Below are positions 1 to 10,086 of a stretch of 64,000 bases of DNA, piece by piece. The position numbers and the translations under genes are program-made. The stretch's first letter is position 1. The number at the start of each line of letters is the position of its first letter. Under the pieces are notes generated by a model. The model did no database searches. It was given only the letters and a program-made list of their open reading frames with translations, and was not told the origin of the DNA. The stretch comes from Xanthoparmelia taractica. Taxonomy: Eukaryota > Ascomycota > Lecanoromycetes > Lecanorales > Parmeliaceae. The stretch spans positions 1 through 64,000 of the forward strand of contig MU853186.1 in the NCBI GenBank assembly GCA_033085395.1. The letters are read 5' to 3'.

Positions 1-1377
1 TACTTAGCGAGATTAAATTAGAAGAGAGTTTATCTTAATATTACTTATTAAGTGCCGGAGTTTAATAATTGCTTAAGTTAATTTCGCCTTAACTTATATA
101 TTAACCTAGAATTTTCTTATCTTATTCGACACCTAATATAAGAAATAATCTACATTATAAAATATTTCTATATATATTAGAAATTTTATAGACTATTTCA
201 TAATACTAGTAATTTCCCATTTCATATCTTTATAAGTCATCTAATATAACCCCTCATAATACCCTTTTATAATATAATATAATACGGTATGATATGAGAT
301 ATTCTATTAAATATACTAGACCTTTCCGGCTCGTAAAGTAGATAAACGATTTAAAATCTTTAATCTTTAATTATTAGGGAAGCGATTTTAATATTCTTCA
401 CTTAATTATTAATAATAAATTTAAGATCGGCGAGTATGTATTTCTAACTTATTTATAGTCTTTATCGAGTTCTTCGACTCTTAAAATATACGAAGAGCTC
501 TATCTAAGTCTTTCTCCTCGCTTAACTTTAAAATAGTTATTATAATATTATATTCGAACGGCAATAAGTTATAGAGTCGATATAGGAGTTCTTTGATATT
601 ATAGACCTCAACTAGAGTAAGCTTAATTACTAGAATATTATGGCGAATCTTATAAAGTGTCGCTTATATATCTTAAACTAATTACTTTTTCTTCTTATAA
701 TTAATAAATTTCTTTTATTTATTTGCAATAACTTATTTTCTCGTATCTTTATATTTTATTATTAAAGTATCTTATTAATCTTTCGCTATTATATAATTAA
801 TAATTAGAGTTAAATTAATCTCGTCTATTCTTAGAATAAAGAGTTCTTGTATTAGCTTATTAAGCTTATTATATTCGACTCTTTTATTAGGAAATAAGAC
901 GATATATATTAATTTTATCTATTTTAAGACGTATATTTCGTCTTTTACTTACAATTTAATCTTAATAAAAGCGAATTATTTTTTATAATTACTAAAATTA
1001 AGAATAAGAATCTTATTAAGCTTATAGACGTTCTTTATAATATTCGTTTAATAATATAATAGTATTCGATATAATTACTATTATAGATAGACTTTAGAGT
1101 ATATATTATTAACATAGTGCTATTATAGATAGCTCTATATAAATATTCTTACGGGAAATTATTTTCTATTATCGATAAGCTATAGATAGCGACGGCGACT
1201 TATAGAAGATACTATATAGTAGTAGTATTACCGAGCTCATAATCTATTAAATAACTAGGCCTAGAACGACTTAATTAAGTACTTTAGAGGGTCAACCTAG
1301 CTAGGAACTACTGGAGAGGGAAATATCTAGTGCCAAGCCCACTAGTGCGATAGGGCTGAATGCCCCTATTTCCAACA
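1..1377. mobile_element. RIP-degraded retroelement remnant with LTR-like edge
   Basis: Roughly the first 1250 bases are dominated by A, T and TpA steps, with CpA and TpG very scarce while CpG-containing words persist. That is the signature of RIP acting on repeated DNA. No open frame survives. The base composition becomes normal near 1260, and at 1372-1377 the sequence reads CCAACA, the usual 3' end of a TG...CA LTR; read on the minus strand this edge begins TGTTGGAAATAGGGG, a form often seen in Ty1/copia-type LTRs. I infer an LTR element extending left beyond the window. Element family and orientation cannot be fixed from this piece. Confidence 0.7.
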
Positions 1378-1603
1378 GTATCAGTACCGTACGGCAATAA
1401 TAGCCGGTAGCAGAACGGAAATCCTGTTAGCTAACGGTACTGTTACGGATCTGCATACCTTAACCAACCTTAAGGTAAGGTACCATTGGGGTCCTTAACG
1501 AAATCTGTAAGAGCGAAGTAATTGCAAATCATGCCAAAGTCGTCAGATGACTTGTGGCACATTTTCACGAGGATTCGCATGAACACAATACAAGTTCATT
1601 CCT

Positions 1604-2829
1604 CTATTTGATTGCAAGTTGTTTCAAATACGAATAATCGTCCATGGCACCCACCACAAACCCCTTAATCGCCTCCGCAGCATCCACCCCGAACTCTTCT
1701 ACCCAGCTCCTTTCTTCCTCGTCGATGTCTATTTCCTCATTCCCTTTCCTGCCCAATGTCTGTACCGTAGCGGTCATGGCTGAATTTGCACCGTCTTGCT
1801 CTCGTATCTCTGCTTTTGAGATAACATCCCACGACGTCTGCATCACGGATTCATCGAAAGAAACAGCGCCGCAGAATAGTTTGATAGTGGCGGGCTTGTG
1901 GATCAGGTCATCGCTGTCCAGTACGAGGGGCTCGGTACCCGTTGTGACGGCGTACCAGTCAACCAGGAGCCTGCACCAACGGAGGGACGCCTGGACCGTA
2001 AATTCGGGGCCGTGAACATTGAGGTGAGCGGCGCGGTACAATGATGGAAGCGTACGGGCTGGGTGCCGGATTAGGCAGATTGGCGTCATGCTTTTCAGGA
2101 AGGCATCTGGCAGCACAGTGGGATTGGGGTTGGGTGAACGAGAGTCGATGGTATGGATCCCTAGTCCTTCTGTGATCGGGTGGAAGATTGGGAATGTCGC
2201 TGTGAAGAGGGAGGAATCGGAGGAGTGGAGCGAGTTAGAGGCGCGTAAGGGACATCGATAATTTGTCGGCATGGTCTTGCTAGTCATGATGACTGGTATC
2301 GGGATATTCGTCAGAGGGTGGTCGCGGTCGAGGATAGTGGATGTGACATCTAGACGGAAGATCACATAGGCGTCCTCGGTGAAGAGTGGCCTTTTGCCCT
2401 AGGATCGCGCCATCTATGTTAACCACAGTTTTGCCCAAGACAAAAGGTGTCGATACTGTACTTTATTCTCTGCTCGTGTCATCGACTTATGCAGCTTGTC
2501 GAAAGCCTTTTGGTACGTCTCACCGTGGCTCGCTTTCCTGCGGTCTTCTGAATAGTGGGCACCATCCTGATCATGGCGTTCAAGTCTCTCAGGTCCAAAT
2601 GTGTACGCCTCTCGGAAGGAGATGTCTGGTCTCGTGATGAGCCGAGATGGCCAAGAATTCGGTCTCCTGGATATTTACCCAACACATCTAGTCGTGGATG
2701 CTTCTCTAGCATACGCTTCAGTAGGCTCGATGCTGACGGTGGATGCCCGAATACGAAGATCCTTGATTTAGAGTCTTTCTTATCCATTCTGAGACACTTT
2801 GACTCCTCGCACGAGAGCAAACTGGCCAA
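1604..2829 (-). CDS. sulfotransferase-like P-loop protein
   Basis: Three exons on the minus strand (2829-2679, 2625-2462, 2398-1604), joined across introns of 53 and 63 nt, give 369 residues. The N-terminal phosphate-binding loop lies at about residues 23-41 (FVFGHPPSASSLLKRML), and the segment CLIRHPARTLPSLYRA near residue 214 corresponds to the 3'-phosphoadenosine-binding region of this fungal family. The middle exon restores the conserved SFREAYTFGPE and YQKAFDKL stretches that lie in a different frame from the first exon, which is why two introns are needed. A second Met at 2787 could be the true start. Members are annotated as sulfotransferase or P-loop NTPase domain proteins; the acceptor substrate is unknown. 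It sits next to the RIP region but looks intact. Confidence 0.75.
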
Positions 2830-3489
2830 AGAGATGCAGCAAGATGAAAGGTGTATGGAGAGAGCGGGTTAAGGTGCGTTGCCTGAAGGCGCAAAATTAA
2901 TTGCTTATATCTTGTCAGGAGTAGAGACACGACAGAGATAAGAACAGGATACAACGAAAAGGCAGTCAAGCAAGCTCCCCATGACACGATGAATACCGGA
3001 GATGCTCGCTCGATGTGCTTTCTAAATGCGGGTTAGGTTAATGTAGCCCTAGCTAAGGGACCTCACCTTAATAGTTCGACTCTTAGAGAATCGCAATAAG
3101 CCTTCAGAGTACTTGCTGTACCGTTCTGCTTGACCTAAAACCTAGCAAGAGCACCTGATGGGATGGTCATTATACAGAATGTTCGTGGATTATCATTGAA
3201 CGCCACTGGTCTTAGCTATCACTAAGGTATTCGTCCATCGCTTTTCACACTACCGAAGGTCGCCTACCGGTGAACACTGGAATTACCAACCTGGGTTTCC
3301 TCCCACATTGCAACACTTGACTCCACCAATACCGAGAGACATGTCTCAAATGATGGCTGAAACCCGCTCCACATTGCAGTATTGGGCTCGATCCACCTAC
3401 GAATTCCGGAATTAGTATGGTTCCTTGGAGAAGATATGGCTTGAGTATCGAAAAATTAGATTGGGGGAAAGCTGCTCTATTAAGTGCAC
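2830..3489. other. intergenic, no gene seen
   Basis: Only short frames occur, with no recognisable protein. It separates the 5' end of the sulfotransferase-like gene from the 3' end of the PAQR gene, both on the minus strand. The C-terminal end of the PAQR gene could reach into it if a further intron exists at the GTAAGT near 3493. Confidence 0.5.
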
Positions 3490-4663
3490 TTACAACGAAA
3501 GACTCGTTTCGTTCGATGAACGAAATGCAAATGGCTCGTCTACACATTGACATTGCCTTAGCATCACCTTCTGCAAGCCCAGTAGATAAACAAATTGGCT
3601 GATATCGATGAGAATATGGAAAAGCTGGTGGCTTGCTCCCTACAGACCCCCAGAAACCCTGGTCAGCTTGCTATCGAAAGCATTGGGAAGCTAAGACAGT
3701 TCACTTGCCCAAATGTCGAACGTGTTTGGACACCACTTCTCTGGTATGTGCGTCGCATAGAAGAGAAGCGCAAGGAAATCCAATAGAACCATGACCGCAG
3801 TATGTCCAACCGCAAATGCCTGTACAGCCTCCCCCAGGCCATCTCTCGAAATCTTATGTACAAAGGGTGCAAACCAAGTACTAGCCAGTGCGATGAAGAT
3901 TAAAGCTCTGTCGCGATAGCAAATGTCAGTATAAGCGCTCTCACATGTGAGGACGGATATGGATTAGTGAGTACCTTCGGAAAATAGCGCGCGGTCCATC
4001 GATGTTATCGCGCAACAAATGGTAAAATACGAGGGTGGCACAGAGAACGTAGAAGAGAATATAGAATCCTTGTAGAAGAAGATTGCCGTATAAACCGAAG
4101 TAAGCTGCCGATATGTTGGTTCCCATGACATTTAGTACGATGCCGAGGTAATCGAGTTTGAGAAAGTAACGTGAGACATGTTCTGAGTGCGAGTTGGTGC
4201 CGTGATAGATGGCAGACAGAAGTAGACAGCCAACTGTGCATTGAATATATAGCTGGAAAATATCTCTATCTGCAGTTGGGATGCTAATGCCGCTGTGCAT
4301 CGTCTGGAAGTCTAGCGTGAGCGAAGCGATTAAGTAGATGATAGCAGGCAGCAGGTGAGACCAAATGTTGACAGATTCATTGTGGACGTAGAAGAGCGAC
4401 CAGAAGCAGTCACTGAAGCTATCTAGCTGGCGTCGATAACCGCGCTTGATGTAAGGGTCGACTTTCATCCATTCCGGAAGTTGATCATATTCGAGAATCT
4501 CTTGAACAGCATTTGAGGATCTAGTCACAGCTTCCTGGCCAGCTTCTGCGATCACATGGGCAGAAGCTTGGACGTTACTGGTGATTGTGGTCGAGAGTGA
4601 TCGAACGTGCTTGGCCATGTTGATGATGTTTGTCTCAAATAGAGGATTGTAGCCAGCTGTCAA
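3490..4663 (-). CDS. PAQR / hemolysin III family seven-helix receptor
   Basis: Three exons (4663-3975, 3907-3709, 3639-3490) give 345 residues. After a hydrophilic N-terminus come YDQLPEWMKVDPYIKRGYR, the family entry motif, then the segment NESVNIWSHLLPAIIYL and several hydrophobic helices. Family zinc-site elements are visible: SAIYH, KLDYLGI and, after the second intron, GASHQLFH. Fungal relatives are adiponectin-receptor-like Izh proteins involved in lipid and zinc homeostasis. The second intron uses a GC donor (GCAAGT) and is required to recover the SHQxxH motif. Met at 4618 (MAKHVRSLS) is an equally likely start. The last 35 residues are less family-like, so the end is tentative; a GTAAGT at the stop could signal another intron. 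Confidence 0.82.
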
Positions 4664-5503
4664 ATGGTGTGCGGACCACCTCTATAGCTGCGCACAAATT
4701 CCGCTATGCTTGATACGCGTCCTCGCGTTGGCCTTCGCGTTGACCTTCGTGTTGACCTGATATGCACTTGGTAGCACAATTTCAACTCTTCCATCCTAGT
4801 CCCTCTGCCTTTTCCAAGCTCGCTTCCTTGACCTTCTGGCACTCCATCCCTTCTGATGAAGATAAAGGGTCTGTTATTTCATACTACCACAGAATACAAG
4901 GAATACAACACAATAAGTCAAGCCAGAACCGACTTCTAAGAGCATGTGCCTGCTTCTCAAAAGGGCTGAAGTCAAATGATTGACAGGCAGTGGGGAAGCA
5001 GCTTCACAAGCAGGGAGAGCGACTTTTCCAAAGAGAAGGAAACACATGGTAGTTATTCTCTGAAGCTCAATGTGTTGATGGGCAAAGCCAGAATTAAATA
5101 CACTATGGAGAGCTCCTAGCTCTTCATCTTATGCACGTTTTGCGAGCACTCACCTGGAACTGGCTTTTCGGGCTGAAAGGATACCGCAAACGGAAGTACA
5201 CAGAATAGAAACAGTATGATCTCTACATTTGAAGATGGTCTTGTTACTTTATCTCGCGACAGCTATGAATTGCTGGTATCTCTTATTGGCGCCTCGTTGT
5301 TGATGTTTGCCCTAAGCTAAAGGTAGAACTTCGGGATGTAGGGCCAGTTAAGGTCGAGGGTGATCGTCGTGCTTCACCAGTGCCACGCTGCATAGTCGCT
5401 TCGAACTTTCGAGCAAGCTCATTGAAGCCACCGATTGATTCATTCTAACAGTGTAGATTGCGAATGGCTCCTCGACGGTTGGGTAGTCGCGTTGCGCCAA
5501 AGT
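4664..5503. other. intergenic, no gene seen
   Basis: This is the spacer between two minus-strand genes. It contains only short unrecognisable frames and would hold the PAQR promoter and the terminator of nothing I can identify. Confidence 0.5.
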
Positions 5504-6439
5504 CTACGCTCCCAACACTTCACTACCGTCTCCATTACCCCTCCAAATGCTGTTGACAGCTCCGACGTACCTTCTTCCATCTATGGCTAAGTGTGCACAA
5601 TGTCCACTTCCTTCAAATAGGACCTCCTTGACCGTCCAACCTTTCCTTCTTGCTTCGTCTGCGTGCTCCTCAATGTCTGCCCAGTCGATCATTCGGTCCT
5701 CTTTTGAAAAGAGATAAATTGCCCCCGCCGCTGGGTTACTCTCCTCCAATGGTGTTCTCCTCCAGAAAGCCATTGGATTTTCATTTCCGAAAGCTACATA
5801 CACGGCCAAGAAGATCAGGAAACAGTGGATTGCTAGGGAGCCCAAGAAGCGCCATGCAATGGTCTTAGGAAAGCAAAGTACCATCGCATCGAACGTCTGC
5901 CAGTATGACGTGCCCTTACCCGGACAGCTATCGAAGATCAAGCCCGTAAGTGCCAGAGGCTCGTCCATGCGTGAGCGCAGAACGCGCAGAAGGTGGGTTG
6001 CTGAGTTCATTCCACCGTTCGAGAAGATATGCAAGAGTATCTTCGGTCCCGCGTGTCTGGAAGGAATGGTAGATCGGCGGTTCTGGCCACTCGGCTCCTC
6101 GCAATCGAGGCATCTGCTTAGAGGTTCTTCGAAGTATGGCGGAGAGTGATGCTTAAATTCAGCTAGCGTGTCTAGTACGGCCGCTGCGGCAGGTGCGAAC
6201 TTTACTACTCGTTGTTGGCGGGCAAAGGTGCTTGTAAGGATGCCAACAGAGCTTTCAATAAGCAGAATGCGGGCGTTTGGCGCGATACGACGGTACAGTG
6301 CCGTGTACTTGGCAATATGTTTGCGTGCAGCACCCAGCCAGGTACAGAGTATGACGAGATATCCAGATCTTGGCTTAGGAGGCGTGTAGAGGGATGTTCG
6401 GGGCCCTATGATGATGAAATCTGCCAATGGAATTTCCAT
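5504..6439 (-). CDS. TMEM53/DUF829-family alpha/beta-hydrolase-like protein
   Basis: A single exon of 311 residues. The fold-typical pattern is present: a hydrophobic strand GYLVILCTWLGA, the segment ILLHIFSNGGMNSA around residue 140 (the SNGG of this family in place of the GxSxG elbow), LIFDSCPGKGTSY, a hydrophobic helix near residue 200-220, and a late histidine in EGSGHCAHLAID. TMEM53/DUF829 proteins are membrane-associated relatives of hydrolases; in fungi some, such as PaxU, sit in indole-diterpene clusters, but no such cluster genes are present here. The catalytic role is unproven. Length is normal for the family, and the start is the first in-frame Met before the conserved core. Confidence 0.8.
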   Translation of the reverse strand: MEIPLADFIIIGPRTSLYTPPKPRSGYLVILCTWLGAARKHIAKYTALYRRIAPNARILLIESSVGILTSTFARQQRVVKFAPAAAAVLDTLAEFKHHSPPYFEEPLSRCLDCEEPSGQNRRSTIPSRHAGPKILLHIFSNGGMNSATHLLRVLRSRMDEPLALTGLIFDSCPGKGTSYWQTFDAMVLCFPKTIAWRFLGSLAIHCFLIFLAVYVAFGNENPMAFWRRTPLEESNPAAGAIYLFSKEDRMIDWADIEEHADEARRKGWTVKEVLFEGSGHCAHLAIDGRRYVGAVNSIWRGNGDGSEVLGA

Positions 6440-7222
6440 TATGAATGAGTCTTGTTGGCATGGGTTGCTAAAAGTATGTCATTGGCAGTCTCCTCGCATC
6501 CCAAGCAGGACAGCTAAAGAATGGGAATCGTTCAACTGGCAGAGCGAGAGAAGAGCAGATGAATGGCTTTTAGGTTACAAGGAGTATGACCAATAGCAGG
6601 GGGGGTTCTTTTTGCTGAGGCGCCAGAAAACTTCAGAGATGAGGAGCGGATAATTGCAACTTCCCGTTCCCGTCTCACAACAGCCGAGGTATGATTTCGC
6701 CGTTGCCTGAAAGCATTATTCTTACAGTTCCGGCAACGGAACGACTGTTGTTAACACTACAGGTTTGTCGTTGTATACTTCATTTATAGTGACTGTTGTG
6801 ATGTCTGATGAAAAGTTCAAGGACTGGAAATGTCATGCAATTGTCTATGCAAAACCCTTGCTTACTCCAAATGTGGGCTTTCAAGTTTCAAGATGCTTAG
6901 GTCCCTCAAACAGAAGGTAGCGGACCCAAGACTCTGCTGAGAGAGATCAAATATGTTACCAGAGAGCGGATTTTAGTTCGCAAAAAAGCGCCGCGGGCAC
7001 AGCCCTGAGGCAAACTTCATTGCTAAGAACCATTCGTTTGCTTTAGACAAAGGTTGGGGCTCTTCTTTGTCTCCAAAGTGAAACACAAAGCAACGGTGCA
7101 TTCTGTCACCATAGTGCCTTGAGTAAAGCAACACTATTAAGCTCATCTGACACTGGATTTATTGGTGTTGTATAGAATCTCAAGCTAAAGAGCTAGCTCC
7201 AAGTGTGCCATGACCGTCACGC
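6440..7222. other. intergenic, no gene seen
   Basis: This is a divergent promoter space between the DUF829 gene (minus) and the ankyrin gene (plus). Nothing beyond short frames is visible. Confidence 0.5.
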
Positions 7223-7230
7223 TATAAATA
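7223..7230 (+). promoter_or_regulatory. TATA-like box of ankyrin gene
   Basis: TATAAATA lies 169 bp upstream of the ATG at 7399, on the correct strand, in a gene-free spacer. Assignment rests on position and sequence only. Confidence 0.35.
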
Positions 7231-7398
7231 TATGGAGTTGCATGTGATGGCGAAAAATTGTGTTATTGCATGGTAAGAAGGTCTTTGAGACTTATCTTTG
7301 TGTCTTTCCAAGGCATGGCCATCAGGCTTTTCGAAGTATATATGCTGCAATTCTCTTGACTCTAGAACTGCTTCTCCCTTACACACCATTACTGAAGA

Positions 7399-8208
7399 AT
7401 GGCATGCAAACGAGCAAGCCTCATCAGGACTGCATCAGAAGGACATCTAAAAGCATTCAAAGCGCTACTACAGCCAGATCCATCGGCCTCGCTCCATCAG
7501 GCAGGTTTAACCCTTGAAGAGCTCGCTGGGATAGCTGTTCGCCATCACCATCTCAAAGTTCTCCAACATTGTATCGGCATAGGTGCAAATGTCAATGACG
7601 ACGCCTTGCGGTTAGGTGTTCTTGAGTCCAACCGCCTCAACGTCTACAGAGCGGTCATCCCTGCCGGCTTCGTGATTAACCACGACCATGAAGGAACGAT
7701 GGGGGGGCCACTTATCTGGGCGACGTTGACAAATCACCTGCCCTTAGCGGAATACCTCCTGGATCACGGAGCAGATGTCAATCATGATCGACAGCACGGA
7801 GTCTACACGCCGCTGACAAAGGCGGCTCAGAAGAATTGCATTACCATGCTTGAGCTTTTTATCAGACACGGAGCTGAGATTGACCATAGTGGGGCTTTGA
7901 TTGTAGCCGCGGAGCATGGCAATCTCGAAGCTGTTCGGTGCTTGGTCTCACACGGCGCTAACATCAACTTGATTCGCAAGTGTGAGACCTTGCTATACAA
8001 AAAGACTGATGAGGAAGAGTCGGCCCTACATAAGGCGGTCAAGGGTGGGCATGAAGATGTGGTTGCCTTCTTAGTGGAAAGGGGGGCTGAGCTAGGTCTA
8101 AGGGATCACCATGGTAGGGACGCTTTAACGATGGCAGTGGAGACGAATAATGCGGAGGTTTTTGACATTATCTACAACGCTAGAAAGAAGCTTGAGGTTG
8201 AGAGGTAG
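7399..8208 (+). CDS. ankyrin-repeat protein
   Basis: A single exon of 269 residues made almost wholly of ankyrin repeats. Recognisable units include LPLAEYLLDHGADVNHD followed by TPLTKAAQKNCITMLELFIRHGAEID, ALIVAAEHGNLEAVRCLVSHGANIN and SALHKAVKGGHEDVVAFLVERGAEL. About six to seven repeats are present, the first ones degenerate. Ankyrin repeats bind other proteins; no catalytic domain, signal peptide or membrane helix accompanies them, so partner and role are unknown. The ATG chosen is the first before the repeat array. Confidence 0.8.
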   Translation: MACKRASLIRTASEGHLKAFKALLQPDPSASLHQAGLTLEELAGIAVRHHHLKVLQHCIGIGANVNDDALRLGVLESNRLNVYRAVIPAGFVINHDHEGTMGGPLIWATLTNHLPLAEYLLDHGADVNHDRQHGVYTPLTKAAQKNCITMLELFIRHGAEIDHSGALIVAAEHGNLEAVRCLVSHGANINLIRKCETLLYKKTDEEESALHKAVKGGHEDVVAFLVERGAELGLRDHHGRDALTMAVETNNAEVFDIIYNARKKLEVER

Positions 8209-8613
8209 CTTTGAGGTCCAGGTAATATGGTATAGAAAGCGATGAGCATTAAGATATCTGAACTAGATTCTTTACCATGTTGCGGCGAGTTCTAGCTGTA
8301 AAATGCATACATCTACTTAGCCAAAGAATTTTTAAAAATGACTTGCAAGAAAAGGGTTTTACAAGAGAGTAATCGCTGGGAGTTATGGTGGCCGCGTACT
8401 AGGGTTAGGGTTATGCATTATGCCTCAACCAGCCGTTCAGATTCCGATGTATTTGGCAAATCCGATCACCATGATGACGACCTTGCTACGACCGCGAACA
8501 AAGGTCTGCTAATGTTTGCTGGGGAAAACATGCAGATATGAAAAGGTCGTTTCTAATCTCAACTTGACACCTTCTACCTAGCAGCGTTCTGTACAAGGGC
8601 CCCATCCATCGCT
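8209..8613. other. intergenic with short telomere-like motif
   Basis: This spacer contains TAGGGTTAGGGTTA at 8400-8413, two and a third units of the fungal telomere repeat on the plus strand. No gene is seen. Confidence 0.5.
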
Positions 8614-9587
8614 ATGATCGCCTCCGGCTTCACTGCCGCATCTGTCTCTCAGTTCCTTTTCTTTGGTATCATTGCTTCCTCGATACTTGTCAGTATCACG
8701 GACACCAAGTACCTATTCTATATCCAGGTTGTTCCGCATCTATGGCAATACAAGCAGGCGTGGAGGCTGCTGATCTGGCAGGTAAGTGTTACTCGCCTCA
8801 AAACCCCCAATTCATGATTCCCAATATAGAGCACAGTTGAGAAGTATGGTATATACTGACGAAGCTCCCATGGAAAGGCATGCTACAATAACTCCACTGA
8901 GCTCCTCTTTGGTGCAATGTCACTCTACCACCTCCGCATCATTGAGCGTTTATGGGGCTCTCGAAAGTTCGCTGTAGGATTTTCCTCTGTCTTAACCGTC
9001 TTCGAATCGCAAGGCTAACTCTCCCATAGTCATTTCTCTTCAGTGTCCTTCCACCTACTCTCGTTCTCCCTCCAATTGTTACAACCATGTTCCGCCCCCT
9101 CACATTCGGCGTCGTAAACCACCTGCCTGCAGGCCCCACACCCCTCATCTTCGCCCTTCTCGCTCAATACCACGCCGCAATCCCTACAGTCTACAAGTAC
9201 CGCATTGTCACCTCCACTTCTGCGTCTACATCTTCCAACGCAAGCGAAGACCAAGGAGTAGTCCTCAGCGATAAATCCGTTGTCTACCTGCTCGCTGGCC
9301 AGCTTGCCCTATCTTCGCTTCCCGGTTCGGCGATAGCGGCGTGTGTAGGCTGGATGGTTGGGGTCGCGTGGAGGGGCGAGTGGGGCCCTGGCGGTTGGGG
9401 CAGGTGGAGGGTGCCAGGGTGGGTGGTCGGAGAGAAGAAAGCAAACGCTGGACAAGGGTTCGAAAGGTTGAGGAGAAGGTTGGAAGGGGAAGGAAGTGGC
9501 ACTGGCGCTGATGGCAGGAACGAGGGCGAGGCGAGGAGGAGAACACTGGGAAGAGGTATACTAGACCAGTTTAGAGGCGCCTTCTGA
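8614..9587 (+). CDS. DSC2-like rhomboid-fold membrane protein of the Dsc E3 ligase complex
   Basis: Three exons (8614-8781, 8878-8973, 9030-9587) give 273 residues. The order matches the family: an N-terminal helix (FLFFGIIASSILVSI), the segment VVPHLWQYKQAWRLLIWQ, then NNSTELLFGAMSLYHLRIIE and RLWGSRKFASFLFS, followed by GPTPLIFALLAQYHAAIP and the late LSSLPGSAIAACVGWMVGVAWR. Such proteins are rhomboid-like, non-proteolytic subunits of the Golgi/ER Dsc ubiquitin ligase that acts in SREBP activation and membrane-protein quality control. The predicted C-terminus is Gly/Arg-rich and I do not see the UBA domain found in some relatives. Intron phases are 0 and 0. Family assignment is from pattern memory and is good, but not proof of complex membership. 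Confidence 0.72.
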
Positions 9588-10086
9588 AAGATACGCATAT
9601 ATTATGCAGCGGGCTTTATATGACTCCATGCGTTTCCCAGTCCTTGCTTAGTCGTTGTCTTGTTCGAAGGCTACGCTACTTTCCTCATGAGTGACAGTCC
9701 ATACATCCACAGTCCTCACAACCCACCAAAGTCCGGCTCGAGACTTCAAAATGTGGGAGCATTTCTTCGGCTCAAACCTAACGTAATATATAGCTACAAC
9801 ATGTGACAATTGAATTTTCGGATCGTACTACAGCATGAACATGGCAAAGATGCTCTGCGAGGATGCTTCAGCACTTCGTAGAGGTACAAGTCCAAGGAGA
9901 TCTTCCAAGTTTTTACTGCAACTTGCAGATCTCTCATACTATAACCTTTCGTTCTTTGAGATTTTGACAGCGGAGATTATTGCGGCTCCGGGACATTTAG
10001 AAGGAGATTATGACTATGTCCGACTGATGATGTAAAGGTGTAAACGTTCATAAAACGAAACACCCGCCCAGCGCGACTCATCTCAT
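9588..10086. other. intergenic, no convincing gene
   Basis: A 66-residue frame at 9835-10035 exists but has no family features. The spacer otherwise separates two plus-strand genes. Confidence 0.45.

Noticed and set aside
1380..1443. Inverted repeat CAGTACCGT...ACGGTACTG
   Set aside because: A 9-bp hairpin next to the retroelement edge is too short to assign to an element or terminator.
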